64,000 bases of DNA, from positions 333,953 through 397,952 of the forward strand of contig NZ_SRXO01000004.1 in the NCBI RefSeq assembly GCF_008360935.1. The letters are read 5' to 3'. Of this stretch, positions 53,708 to 61,743 are shown piece by piece. The first letter of the stretch is position 1. The number at the start of each line of letters is the position of its first letter. A model generated the notes under the pieces. It was not told where the DNA came from. It ran no database searches and saw only the letters and a list, made by a program, of their open reading frames with translations. The stretch comes from Siccirubricoccus phaeus (GTDB lineage: Bacteria > Pseudomonadota > Alphaproteobacteria > Acetobacterales > Acetobacteraceae). The position numbers were made by a program, and so were the translations under genes.

Positions 53708-54688
53708 TTAGTCCCGCCAGGGCTGGTCGTTCCACATCGCCTGGTAGCGGGCGCGGCGCGTGGCCAGCTCGGCGGCGAAATCGGCGGGGCCGAGATAGCG
53801 CAGCGGCAGGCCCTGCTGCGCCGCCAGCGCCTGGAATTCCGGCAACGCCAGCACCCGCCGCACCGCCTGGGCCAGCCGCTCCATCACCGCCCCCGGCGTG
53901 CCGGCCGGGGCGGCCAGGCCGCGCAGCGCGCCCTCCACCAGATCGTAGCCGCAATCGCGGAAGGTCGGCACCGCCGGCACCAGCGGGCTGCGCGCCGCCC
54001 CGGCCTGGGCCAGCAGCCGCAACTGGCCCAGCGGCACCTCCGGCGCCGCATCCGCCACGTTCAGCATGGCGAAGGCGAATTGCTTTGCCAGCAGGGATTG
54101 CTTGGCCTGCCCGGCCCCGGCCTGCGGCACATGCAGCAGCTTGATGCCCGCCAGCCGCTCGAAGGCCAGCGCCGCCAGATGGTCGTCGGAGCCGGTGCCG
54201 GTGGTGCCGTAGCTGATCCCCTCCGGCTTCGCCCGTGCTGCCCAGACCAGGTCGGCGAGGCTCATCCAGGGGCTGTCCGCCGGCACGAACAGCGCATTGG
54301 CGTTGTCCGCGATGCCGGCGATCGGCGCGATGTCCTCCACCCGGTAGCGGGTGCGGCGTTCCAGCGGCAGGGTGAGGAGCGGCGGGGTGTTGACGATGCC
54401 GATGGTCCGGCCATCCGACGCCGCCCTGGCCAGGGTGGAGAAGCCGGCTTCCCCGCCTGCCCCCGGCTTGTTCACCACCGCCACCTTCTGGTCCAGCTCC
54501 CGCTCCAGGAAGCGGGCCAGGGTGCGGGCGCCGAGATCCGTACTGCCCCCTGCCGCATAGGCCACCACCAGGGTCAGCGCATCCCCCGCCCCCGGCTCGG
54601 CCGCGGCGGCGCCACGCATGGCGGGAAGGGGGAGCAGCACCGGCGCGGCCAGCATCGCGGTGCCGCGCAGAAAGCGGCGTCGGGTCAT
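53708..54688 (-). CDS. Bug-family (TctC-like) binding protein, orphan
   Basis: 326 residues with a twin-arginine-like signal (MTRRRFLRGTAMLAAPVLLPLPAMRGAAAA) and the family segments LTLVVAYAAGGSTDLGAR, NKPGAGGEAG and YGTTGTGSDDHLAAL. No permease is adjacent. It is separated from pxpA by repeats only, in the same orientation, which might hint at oxoproline-type ligands; that is weak inference. Confidence 0.88.
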   Translation of the reverse strand: MTRRRFLRGTAMLAAPVLLPLPAMRGAAAAEPGAGDALTLVVAYAAGGSTDLGARTLARFLERELDQKVAVVNKPGAGGEAGFSTLARAASDGRTIGIVNTPPLLTLPLERRTRYRVEDIAPIAGIADNANALFVPADSPWMSLADLVWAARAKPEGISYGTTGTGSDDHLAALAFERLAGIKLLHVPQAGAGQAKQSLLAKQFAFAMLNVADAAPEVPLGQLRLLAQAGAARSPLVPAVPTFRDCGYDLVEGALRGLAAPAGTPGAVMERLAQAVRRVLALPEFQALAAQQGLPLRYLGPADFAAELATRRARYQAMWNDQPWRD

Positions 54689-54752
54689 GGCGCAAGGCCT
54701 GACGTGGCGGCGGGCGGACCCGCCGCCACCATGTCCTGCAAGCCTCCGCCCC

Positions 54753-55421
54753 TCAATCCGCCGCGAGCGCCATGCGGCTGCGGTTCATGCGCGAGAGCAC
54801 ATGATCCTCCGCCGCATCCACCACCTTCTCCGTCTGCTCCGGCGTGAAGACATGGCCGGCGCCCGGCATCACCCGATAGTCGATGCTGATGCCGCGCTGG
54901 GTGTTCAGCTTGTCCACCAGCTTCCGCACGGAGGTTTCCGGCACCAGCTCATCCTCCGCCCCGTGCAGGATCAGCCCGTTGCAGGGGCAAGGGGCGAGGA
55001 AGCCGAAATCGTAATGGCTGGCCGGGGCGGCGATGGAGACGAAACCGCCCATTTCCGGCCGGCGCATCAGCAGCTGCATGCCGACATAGGCACCGAAGGA
55101 ATAGCCCGCGACCCACAGGCTGCCGGCATTGGGGTTCACCGCCTGGAGGAAGTCGAGCGCCGCGGCGGCATCCGAGATCTCGCCGATCCCGCCATCGTAG
55201 CGGCCCTGGCTGCGGCCCACCCCGCGGAAATTGAAACGCAGAGTTGAAAAGCCCATCGCCTGGAAACGCTGGTAGAGGGCATGGATGACACGGTTGTTCA
55301 TCGTCCCGCCGTGCAGCGGGTGCGGATGGAGCAGCAAGGCGACAGGGGCATTCGCCTGCTTGGAGTGGTGGTAGCGGCCTTCAAGCCGGCCGTCGGGGCC
55401 GGCGAACATGACCTCAGGCAT
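54753..55421 (-). CDS. Alpha/beta hydrolase
   Basis: 222 residues from ATG 55421. Motifs: oxyanion region LLHPHPLHGGTMNN, RFNFRGVGRSQG, a nucleophile elbow reading GYSFGAYVGMQLL (Ser), an acid in GAEDELVPE and the late histidine in MPGAGHVF. This matches the widespread YtxM/COG2945-type hydrolases of proteobacteria, whose substrates are unknown. Cytoplasmic, no signal peptide. Confidence 0.86.
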   Translation of the reverse strand: MPEVMFAGPDGRLEGRYHHSKQANAPVALLLHPHPLHGGTMNNRVIHALYQRFQAMGFSTLRFNFRGVGRSQGRYDGGIGEISDAAAALDFLQAVNPNAGSLWVAGYSFGAYVGMQLLMRRPEMGGFVSIAAPASHYDFGFLAPCPCNGLILHGAEDELVPETSVRKLVDKLNTQRGISIDYRVMPGAGHVFTPEQTEKVVDAAEDHVLSRMNRSRMALAAD

Positions 55422-55894
55422 CGTCCCTTGGGTCCAATTCCGGTTGGCCGTGCGCGCCTGGGCTGCCGGGGGAGGGCATTGTTGCCGCACCGCCGACAAG
55501 CCAAGCGCGCACCGACGCTTGGTGGGGAAGTCTTGGCCGGCCCGACCTTCGCCGCGTGGCGGCAGCAGCCACGAAGCGCCGGTCGAGCCTGCCGCCTGTC
55601 CGGCCCCGTTGTCCGCCCCCGCCTTGCCCCTTCGGGCCCTCGCCCCAATGTTGACCGGGGCAGTCGGGGAAAATAGCTTCCCGACCGATGCCCGCCCTGG
55701 GGCCATCGAATCGGGACCAACGTTGCAACGGTTCTCGTTCAGGCGCCCCCGGACAGGCTCCCGGACCCCGGGGGCGGCAGAAATATAGTTAGTCAGCGAC
55801 GAGTTTCATAACGGATTCAAGGCATGGCCCTCAACTTCCTGCATATGGCCCGCGGCACCGCCCCGCACCATGCCCATTGGTAGGGGGTTGACCC
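55422..55894. other. Intergenic region upstream of iscR
   Basis: 473 bases between divergent genes. The only distinctive part is an AT-richer patch at about 55780-55825 (containing AAATATAGTTAGTCAGCG), a likely place for the iscR promoter. I could not align a convincing IscR or Irr/Fur site. Confidence 0.5.
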
Positions 55895-56392
55895 ATGCGA
55901 CTTTCCACCCGTGGTCGCTATGCCGTCATGGCCATGGTCGAACTGGCGACCCGCCAGGCCGCCCACAACGCCCAGTTGCGGCGCGGCGGGCACTGCCCGG
56001 TGAGCCTGGCCGAGATCGCCCAGGCGCAGCAGCTTTCCCTCGCCTATCTCGAACAATTGTTCGGCCATCTGCGCCGGGCCGGGCTGGTCTGTTCCGCCCG
56101 GGGACCGGGCGGGGGGTATCGGCTGGCCCGGGCGCCGGCCGCCATTGCGGTGGCGGAGATCGTCGAGGCGGTGGATGAGAAGCTGAAGGCGACGCGCTGC
56201 GAGGAGGGCATGGCAGGCTGCCTTGCCGGGCAGAAATGCCTGACCCATGACCTTTGGCAGGAGCTGGGGGAGCAGATCCGGCTCTTCCTGGCGCATGTCA
56301 CCCTGGCCGATGTGTGTTGCGGCGGGATTGCCGGCCGCGCCGCCCCGCCCCTGCCGCCGCGACTGCCGGAGCCGGTGAGCCCGGCCGAATAG
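55895..56392 (+). CDS. iscR: Rrf2-family iron-sulfur regulator IscR
   Basis: 165 residues. N-terminal winged helix opens MRLSTRGRYAVMAMVELA; the three cluster cysteines are C102, C109 and C115 (CLTHDLW follows), spaced nearly as in E. coli IscR. The tail is longer and carries two more cysteines (VCCGG). It senses cluster status and likely controls the operon that follows, whose next gene begins 8 bases after its stop. Confidence 0.9.
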   Translation: MRLSTRGRYAVMAMVELATRQAAHNAQLRRGGHCPVSLAEIAQAQQLSLAYLEQLFGHLRRAGLVCSARGPGGGYRLARAPAAIAVAEIVEAVDEKLKATRCEEGMAGCLAGQKCLTHDLWQELGEQIRLFLAHVTLADVCCGGIAGRAAPPLPPRLPEPVSPAE

Positions 56393-56400
56393 GCGCCGCC

Positions 56401-57486
56401 ATGTCCCTTTATATGGATGCCAACGCGACCGAGCCCTTGCGCCCCGCCGCGCGGGCGGCGGTGGTCGCGGCGCTGGAGGCGGGGGGGAACCCGTCCTCCG
56501 TCCACGCCGCCGGGCGCGGGGCGCGGCGGCTGCTGGAGGCGGCGCGGGAGGCGGTGGCGTCGCGCTTCGCCCCAGGGGCGGGGCCTGGCTGGGAAGTCGT
56601 GTTCACCGCCGGCGGGACGGAGGCGAATGCGCTGGCCATTCATGGGCTGGGCCGGGGACGGCGCCTGCTGGTGGGGGCGACGGAGCACCCCGCGGTGCTG
56701 GCCGCCGCCTGGCCGGAGGCCGGGCTGCTGCCGGTGCTGGGGGACGGCACGCTGGATTTGGCGGCGCTGGAAGCGGCGCTGGCTGGCGGCCCACCCGCTT
56801 TGGTCTGCGCCATGGCGGCGAATAACGAGACCGGGGTGCGGCACCCGATCGGCGAGATCGCCGCGCTCTGCCGGGCGCATGGCGCGCTGCTGCATATGGA
56901 TGCGGTGCAGGCCGCCGGGCGCGGCGCGCTGCCCGAGGGGGCGGACAGCATCGCCCTTTCCGGCCATAAAGTGGGCGGCCCGCCCGGCGCCGGGGCGCTG
57001 CTGCTGCGGCCCGGCCTGCATCTGCCGCCGCTGATCGCCGGCGGCGGGCAGGAACGCGGCCGCCGCGGCGGGACGGAGCCGCTGCCGGCCATCGCCGGCC
57101 TGGCCGCCGCGCTGCCGGAGCCGGGGGAGGCGGCGCGCCTGGCGGCGCTGCGCGACCGGATCGAGGCCGGGTTGCCGGGCGAGGTGGTGATCGCTGGCGC
57201 CGGGGCGCCAAGGCTGCCGAACACCAGCCTCATCATCCTGCCCGGCGTGGCGGCGGAGACCCAGGTGATCGCGCTGGACCTCGCCGGGGTGCGGGTTTCG
57301 GCCGGGGCGGCCTGTTCCTCCGGCAAGGTGGCGCGCAGCCATGTGCTGGCGGCCATGGGCTTCGGCGACCTCGCCGGCAGCGGCATCCGCGTCTCGCTGC
57401 CCTGGAATGTGGCGGAGGACGCGGCGGAGCGTTTCCTGGAAGCATGGTCCGCCATGCGCAGCCGGCTCTCGAAAAGCGCGGCCTGA
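56401..57486 (+). CDS. Cysteine desulfurase-like protein (NifS/IscS family), copy 1
   Basis: 361 residues. PLP lysine K190 (SIALSGHKVGGPPGAG), aspartate pocket HMDAVQAAG and substrate-binding cysteine C305 (SAGAACSSGKV) are present. It is shorter and more diverged than the IscS that follows 17 bases downstream, notably at the N-terminus (MSLYMDANATEPL where IscS has YLDNHATTP). Two desulfurases in series suggest different sulfur acceptors. Confidence 0.88.
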   Translation: MSLYMDANATEPLRPAARAAVVAALEAGGNPSSVHAAGRGARRLLEAAREAVASRFAPGAGPGWEVVFTAGGTEANALAIHGLGRGRRLLVGATEHPAVLAAAWPEAGLLPVLGDGTLDLAALEAALAGGPPALVCAMAANNETGVRHPIGEIAALCRAHGALLHMDAVQAAGRGALPEGADSIALSGHKVGGPPGAGALLLRPGLHLPPLIAGGGQERGRRGGTEPLPAIAGLAAALPEPGEAARLAALRDRIEAGLPGEVVIAGAGAPRLPNTSLIILPGVAAETQVIALDLAGVRVSAGAACSSGKVARSHVLAAMGFGDLAGSGIRVSLPWNVAEDAAERFLEAWSAMRSRLSKSAA

Positions 57487-57503
57487 GGGCCCAGAGTCGG
57501 GTC

Positions 57504-58682
57504 ATGCGTCCGAACCGCCCCATCTATCTCGACAACCACGCCACCACCCCCGTGGACCCGCGCGTGCTGGCCGCCATGCGGCCCTGGTGGGAGGAGAATT
57601 TCGCCAACCCCCATAGCGTGGAACATGTGCTGGGCCGCGCCGCCGAGGCGGCGGTGGAGCAGGCGCGGGAGGCGGTGGCCGAGCTGATCGGGGCGGAGGC
57701 GCGGGAGATCATCCTCACCTCCGGCGCCACGGAATCCAACAACCTCGCCATCAAGGGCGCCGCGCGGTTCGCCGCGCAGCAGGGGGAGCCGCGCCGCCGC
57801 GTCGTCACCCTGGCCACCGAGCATAAATGCGTGCTCGAAAGCGTCGGCGACCTCGCCGCCGAGGGGTTCGAGCCGGTGGTGCTGCCGGTCCGCGCCGATG
57901 GGCTGGTCGATCTCGACCGGCTGCGGGCGGCGGTGGACGACCGCACCCTGCTCGTCACGATCATGGCGGTGAACAACGAGATCGGCGTGATCCAGCCCCT
58001 GGCCGAGATCGGCGAGATCGCGAAGGCGGCCGGCGCCCTGTTCCACACCGATGCCGCCCAGGGAAGCGGCCGCATTCCGCTGGATGTGGCGGCGCTGCGG
58101 GCCGATCTGCTTTCCATCAGCGGGCATAAGATCTACGGGCCGAAGGGGATCGGCGCGCTCTATGTCCGGCGGCGGCCGCGGGTGCGGCTGGCGCCGCTGT
58201 TTTCCGGCGGCGGGCAGGAGAGGGGGCTGCGGTCCGGCACCCTGCCGGCACCGCTGATCGTCGGGCTGGGGGAGGCGGCGCGGCTCGCCGCCATCGAGGG
58301 TGCGCTGGATGCCGGCCGCATCGCCGGGCAGCGGGACCGCTTCCTCGCGGCGCTGCGGGCGGAAATCCCGGAGGTCCGGCTGAATGGCGACCCGGAACGG
58401 CGGGTGGCGGGCAACCTCAACCTGACCTTTCCTGGCGCCGTCGATGCGCAGGCTATCATGGCCGCCGCCCCCGAGATCTGCGTCTCCACCGGCTCCGCCT
58501 GCTCCTCGGCAGAGGTCGAGCCCTCCTATGTGCTCCAGGCGCTCGGGATTTCGGAACGCGAGGCACGCGCGACCTTGCGGATCGGGATCGGGCGCTTTAC
58601 CTCGCCTGCCGATGTGGACCAGGCCGCGGCTTCCCTCGCCGCCGCCTGGCGCCATGCCATCGGCAGCGGAGCGCGCCCCTAA
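57504..58682 (+). CDS. iscS: Cysteine desulfurase IscS
   Basis: 392 residues from ATG 57504. Canonical IYLDNHATTPVDPRV start, PLP lysine K209 (SISGHKIYGPKGIGALY), and active-site cysteine C333 in the group-I loop STGSACSSAEVEPSYVL. It supplies persulfide sulfur for clusters and for tRNA thiolation; mnmA, a known user, lies in the same run. Ferredoxin starts immediately after its stop. iscU and iscA are absent from the window. Confidence 0.93.
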   Translation: MRPNRPIYLDNHATTPVDPRVLAAMRPWWEENFANPHSVEHVLGRAAEAAVEQAREAVAELIGAEAREIILTSGATESNNLAIKGAARFAAQQGEPRRRVVTLATEHKCVLESVGDLAAEGFEPVVLPVRADGLVDLDRLRAAVDDRTLLVTIMAVNNEIGVIQPLAEIGEIAKAAGALFHTDAAQGSGRIPLDVAALRADLLSISGHKIYGPKGIGALYVRRRPRVRLAPLFSGGGQERGLRSGTLPAPLIVGLGEAARLAAIEGALDAGRIAGQRDRFLAALRAEIPEVRLNGDPERRVAGNLNLTFPGAVDAQAIMAAAPEICVSTGSACSSAEVEPSYVLQALGISEREARATLRIGIGRFTSPADVDQAAASLAAAWRHAIGSGARP

Positions 58683-59012
58683 ATGCCCAAGATGATTTTC
58701 GTCGAGCGTGACGGGACCCGCCGGGAAGTCGATGCCCCCCTGGGCCTTTCCGTGCTGGAGATCGCGCACAAGCACGGCGTGGATATCGAGGGCGCCTGCG
58801 AGGGGTCCCTCGCCTGTTCCACCTGCCATGTCATCGTGGACCCCGCCTGGTTCCCCAAGCTGGTGGCGCCGACGGAGGATGAGGAGGATATGCTCGACCT
58901 CGCCTTCGATTTGCAGGAGACGAGCCGGCTGGGCTGCCAGCTCATCATGACGGAGGCGCTGGACGGGCTGGTGGTGAAGCTGCCCGCAGGCACGCGGAAT
59001 GCCGGTGGCTGA
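58683..59012 (+). CDS. fdx: Adrenodoxin-type [2Fe-2S] ferredoxin
   Basis: 109 residues. Cluster cysteines C39, C45, C48 and C85 in the order [10 protein letters not shown] ... LGCQL match the Isc ferredoxin. It gives electrons during cluster assembly with IscS. The start follows the iscS stop with no gap. Its 3' end overlaps the start of a repeat-encoded frame by 14 bases. Confidence 0.93.
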   Translation: MPKMIFVERDGTRREVDAPLGLSVLEIAHKHGVDIEGACEGSLACSTCHVIVDPAWFPKLVAPTEDEEDMLDLAFDLQETSRLGCQLIMTEALDGLVVKLPAGTRNAGG

Positions 59013-59223
59013 CGGCTCCGGTCGCGGAGCCCCGCAGGCCCGAAAGGCCGAGGAGCGGAGCGTGAAGCGGCGCCGAGGTTGGTTCTCCGGTCGCGGGGCC
59101 CCGCAGGCCCGAAGGGCCGAGGAGCGGAGCGTGAAGCAGCGCCGAGGTTGGTTCTCCGGTCGCGGAGCCCCGCAGGCCCGAAGGGCCGAGGAGCGAAGCG
59201 TGAAGCGGAGCCGCGCTGCATGA
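58999..59223 (+). CDS. 74-residue reading frame made of 69-bp tandem repeats between fdx and tenA
   Basis: Begins at ATG 58999 inside the end of fdx and ends in TGA overlapping the tenA ATG (ATGA). It holds three 23-residue units containing [16 protein letters not shown]. Strongly basic; no family known to me. The frame is kept across the whole repeat, so translation could run from fdx to tenA. Whether a stable protein is made is uncertain. Confidence 0.45.
   Translation: MPVADGSGRGAPQARKAEERSVKRRRGWFSGRGAPQARRAEERSVKQRRGWFSGRGAPQARRAEERSVKRSRAA
59016..59219 (+). repeat. 69-bp tandem repeat, three units
   Basis: Units start with CTCCGGTCGCGG at 59016, 59085 and 59154, exactly 69 bases (23 codons) apart; each includes the small hairpin GGCCCGAAGGGCC (first unit has one change). 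The third copy is shortened before tenA. Confidence 0.85.
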
Positions 59224-59909
59224 ACGCCTGGGAGGATTTCGGGGCTGCGGGCGGGCTGTACCGCCGGCTGCGCGAGGGCTGCGCGCGGGACTGGGTGGCC
59301 TACACCTGGCATCCCTTCGTCCAGGGCCTGTCCGACGGCACGCTGCCGCTGGCGGCCTTCCGCCGCTACCTGATCCAGGACTATCTCTTCCTGATCCATT
59401 TCGCCCGGGCCAAGGCGCTGGCGGTCTTCAAGGCCGAGAGCATCGAGGCGATGCGGGACAAGACCGCGGCCATCGCCGCCATCCTGTCGGAGACGCTGAT
59501 GCATCTGCGCTACTGCGCGGAATGGGGCATCCCGGAGGCCGAGGTGCGGGCGACGCCGGAAAGCGCCGAAACGGTCAGCTACACCCGCTACGTGATCGAC
59601 CGCGGGCTGGCCGGCGACATCCTCGACCTCGAAGTGGCGCTGGCTCCCTGCACCGTGGGCTATGGCGAGGTGGCGCTGCGCATCCTGGCCGACCCGCAGC
59701 GCCGGCGCGAGGGCAACCCCTATCAGAGCTGGATCGATACCTATGCCGATCCCGGCTACCAGGCCATGGCGTGGGCGGCCGCGGCGCGCATCGACGCGTT
59801 GGGCGAGGGTTTCGGCGGCGCCGCCCGCTTCCCGATGCTGAGCGCCACCTTCAGCGAGGCGGCGCGGCTGGAGGCGCGGTTCTGGCAGCAGGGGCTGGAC
59901 GGGCTGTAG
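59220..59909 (+). CDS. tenA: TenA-family (thiaminase II-like) protein
   Basis: 229 residues from ATG 59220. Helical TenA/PqqC fold; conserved positions include the aspartate in RRYLIQDYLFL, the catalytic-type cysteine C144 (ALAPCTVGYGE) and a C-terminal glutamate in LEARFWQQGL. TenA hydrolyses aminopyrimidines for thiamine salvage. Its place between ferredoxin and mnmA is unusual for a thiamine gene; a link to sulfur metabolism is possible. Confidence 0.87.
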   Translation: MNAWEDFGAAGGLYRRLREGCARDWVAYTWHPFVQGLSDGTLPLAAFRRYLIQDYLFLIHFARAKALAVFKAESIEAMRDKTAAIAAILSETLMHLRYCAEWGIPEAEVRATPESAETVSYTRYVIDRGLAGDILDLEVALAPCTVGYGEVALRILADPQRRREGNPYQSWIDTYADPGYQAMAWAAAARIDALGEGFGGAARFPMLSATFSEAARLEARFWQQGLDGL

Positions 59910-60045
59910 CCATGCGCGGCAATGGCCGGGTGTTTCCCTCTTCCTTCATGGCCGGGTCTGGCCCCGCCCTCCCCTGGCGCGGGATGCCTGGCTCCGGCCC
60001 GGGCCTGACGGGTGCCCGGCGCGCCGGGCAGGGGAGGGCCGTGCG

Positions 60046-61122
60046 ATGAGGATTCTCGTCGCCATGTCCGGCGGCGTGGACAGCAGCGTGGTCGCCGGCC
60101 TGCTGAAGGAGCAGGGGCATGAGGTGATCGGCGCCACGCTGCAGCTCTACGACCATGGCGCCGCCGTGCAGAAGAAGGGTGCCTGCTGCGCCGGGCAGGA
60201 CATTCTCGATGCCCGGCGTGTGGCGGACCGCCTCGACATCCCGCATTACGTGCTGGACCGGGAAACCCGCTTCCGCGAGGCGGTGATGGCGGAATTCGCC
60301 GCCAGCTACGCCGCCGGCGAGACGCCCATCCCCTGCATCCGCTGCAACCAGACGGTGAAGTTCCAGGATCTGGTGGAGCTGGCCCGCGATCTGGGCGCCG
60401 AGGCGCTGGCCACCGGCCATTACGCCCGCCGCGTCGAGGGCGCGGCCGGGCCGGAGCTGCACCGGGCGGCCGACCCGGCCCGGGACCAGAGCTATTTCCT
60501 GGCCCTTACCACCCCCGAGCAGCTCGCCTTCAGCCGCTTCCCGCTGGGCGGCTTTCCGGACAAGGCGACGGTCCGCGCCGAAGCCGCGCGGCTGGGGCTG
60601 AACGTGGCGGAGAAGCCGGACAGCCAGGACATCTGCTTCGTCCCCGCCGGCCGCTACCATGAGGTGGTGGCGAAGCACCGGCCGGAAGCGGCGGAGCCCG
60701 GCGAGATCGTCCATCTGGATGGCCGCGTGCTGGGGCGGCATGAGGGCATCGCCCGCTACACGGTGGGGCAGGGGCGGGGCCTCGGCACCGCCTCCTATGA
60801 TGGCGAGCAGCCGCTTTACGTGGCAGCGCTGGAGCCGGGGCGGCGGCGCGTGGTGGTGGGGCCCCGGGCGGCGCTGCCCCAGGCGGAGGTGCAGGTGGCC
60901 GAGGTGAATTGGCTGCGCCCGCCGTCGGAGGGGCCGGTGCCCTGCCAGGTGAAGCTGCGCGCCCGAGAGGTGCCGCAGCCGGCAACCGCCGAATGGGATG
61001 CCGCCAGCGCCACGCTGCGCGTGCGGCCGGAAGCGCCGGCGATCGCCGCCCCCGGCCAGGCCTGCGTGCTGTATGAGGGCGACCGGGTGCTGGGCGGCGG
61101 CTTCATCCGCCGCGCCGCCTGA
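60046..61122 (+). CDS. mnmA: tRNA-specific 2-thiouridylase MnmA
   Basis: 358 residues. PP-loop AMSGGVDSSVVAGLL at the start binds ATP; the catalytic cysteines lie in IPCIRCNQTVKF (C97/C100) and DSQDICFVP (C197). It makes 2-thiouridine at wobble position 34 of Lys, Glu and Gln tRNAs using sulfur from IscS. It follows tenA after 136 bases that hold no feature. Confidence 0.95.
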   Translation: MRILVAMSGGVDSSVVAGLLKEQGHEVIGATLQLYDHGAAVQKKGACCAGQDILDARRVADRLDIPHYVLDRETRFREAVMAEFAASYAAGETPIPCIRCNQTVKFQDLVELARDLGAEALATGHYARRVEGAAGPELHRAADPARDQSYFLALTTPEQLAFSRFPLGGFPDKATVRAEAARLGLNVAEKPDSQDICFVPAGRYHEVVAKHRPEAAEPGEIVHLDGRVLGRHEGIARYTVGQGRGLGTASYDGEQPLYVAALEPGRRRVVVGPRAALPQAEVQVAEVNWLRPPSEGPVPCQVKLRAREVPQPATAEWDAASATLRVRPEAPAIAAPGQACVLYEGDRVLGGGFIRRAA

Positions 61123-61193
61123 GGCCCCGTTCCATCGCCCGAAGGCGCCGTTGCGCGCCTTCGACACCGTCGAAGGCGACCAGTCGCGCCCGC

Positions 61194-61275
61194 CATGGTC
61201 CGGGTTCCGGGTCAGGGATGTCGCGCAGCGGCACCGCGCTTCGCGCGGCGAGGTCCTGACGCGGAAACCGGACCA
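61194..61275. repeat. Long imperfect palindrome
   Basis: 82 bases. The left arm begins ATGGTCCGGGTTCCGGGTCA and the reverse complement of the right arm ATGGTCCGGTTTCCGCGTCA, so about 24 of 26 positions pair around a GC-rich centre. Could be a further small mobile element or a strong transcription block after mnmA. Confidence 0.7.
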
Positions 61276-61372
61276 TACCCCTCGCGTCGGCCACGCCTGG
61301 ACTTCCTGAACCGGTGCTTCACAGCCCGAGCGTGGCCACTTCCGGCGCGCCCGCTCCGGCCGATCGCGGCCG

Positions 61373-61474
61373 GAGCATTTTCAAGCCCGGCGGAATCGCC
61401 GGACGACTCGGAAAATGCGACCAGACAAAGGGCTGGAGCGGGTTCGCCGAGCGCAGGCGAGGCGAAACTGCTCT
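61373..61474. repeat. Diverged palindromic element related to cluster D
   Basis: Starts GAGCATTTTC, which pairs with GAAAATGC 40 bases later, and shares ATGCGACCAGAC-AAAG with the element at 63385. Probably an old member of the same group. Confidence 0.45.
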
Positions 61475-61591
61475 GATGTCCTGCCGGCGAGGTTCGCTGG
61501 ATTTCCAGCGAGCGCAGCGGATAAGCAGGCCACTGAGAACCAAGGCTGGTGGCCCGAGAACGAAGCCCGCAGGACTTCGGAATCGGGACGC

Positions 61592-61690
61592 TAGAGCGTG
61601 ATCGGTTGAGGTCGACCGAAACCGTGAATCACGCGACGAACAATGAGCTAGAGCGGGGTGGGTGAGCGCAGCTCAACCGATCCCGCTCTA
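61592..61690. mobile_element. MITE-like palindromic cluster C (inverted modules 2-1)
   Basis: Bases 61594-61688 are the reverse complement of the module 1-2 unit of cluster A, with a 6-base deletion, flanked by TA on both sides and with an internal TA at 61649. It is the simplest copy and probably shows the original unit. It lies 54 bases before the start of the following gene. Confidence 0.75.
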
Positions 61691-61743
61691 GCATGCCGCT
61701 TGCATCCCCGCCGCCGTTCCGCTGCCCGGGAGCCCCTGACCTG

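Larger units (their letters stand above)
61123..61743. other. Repeat-rich intergenic region
   Basis: 621 bases containing a long imperfect palindrome (61194-61275), a diverged repeat element (61373-61474) and the inverted MITE-like cluster C (61592-61690). No gene is supported. Confidence 0.65.

Noticed and set aside
55422..55894. IscR- or Irr-binding site upstream of iscR
   Set aside because: The AT-rich patch does not match the known consensus well enough to call.
56640..59504. Minus-strand open frame of about 950 codons
   Set aside because: It runs antisense through both cysteine desulfurases and ferredoxin, which have intact active sites. A GC artefact.
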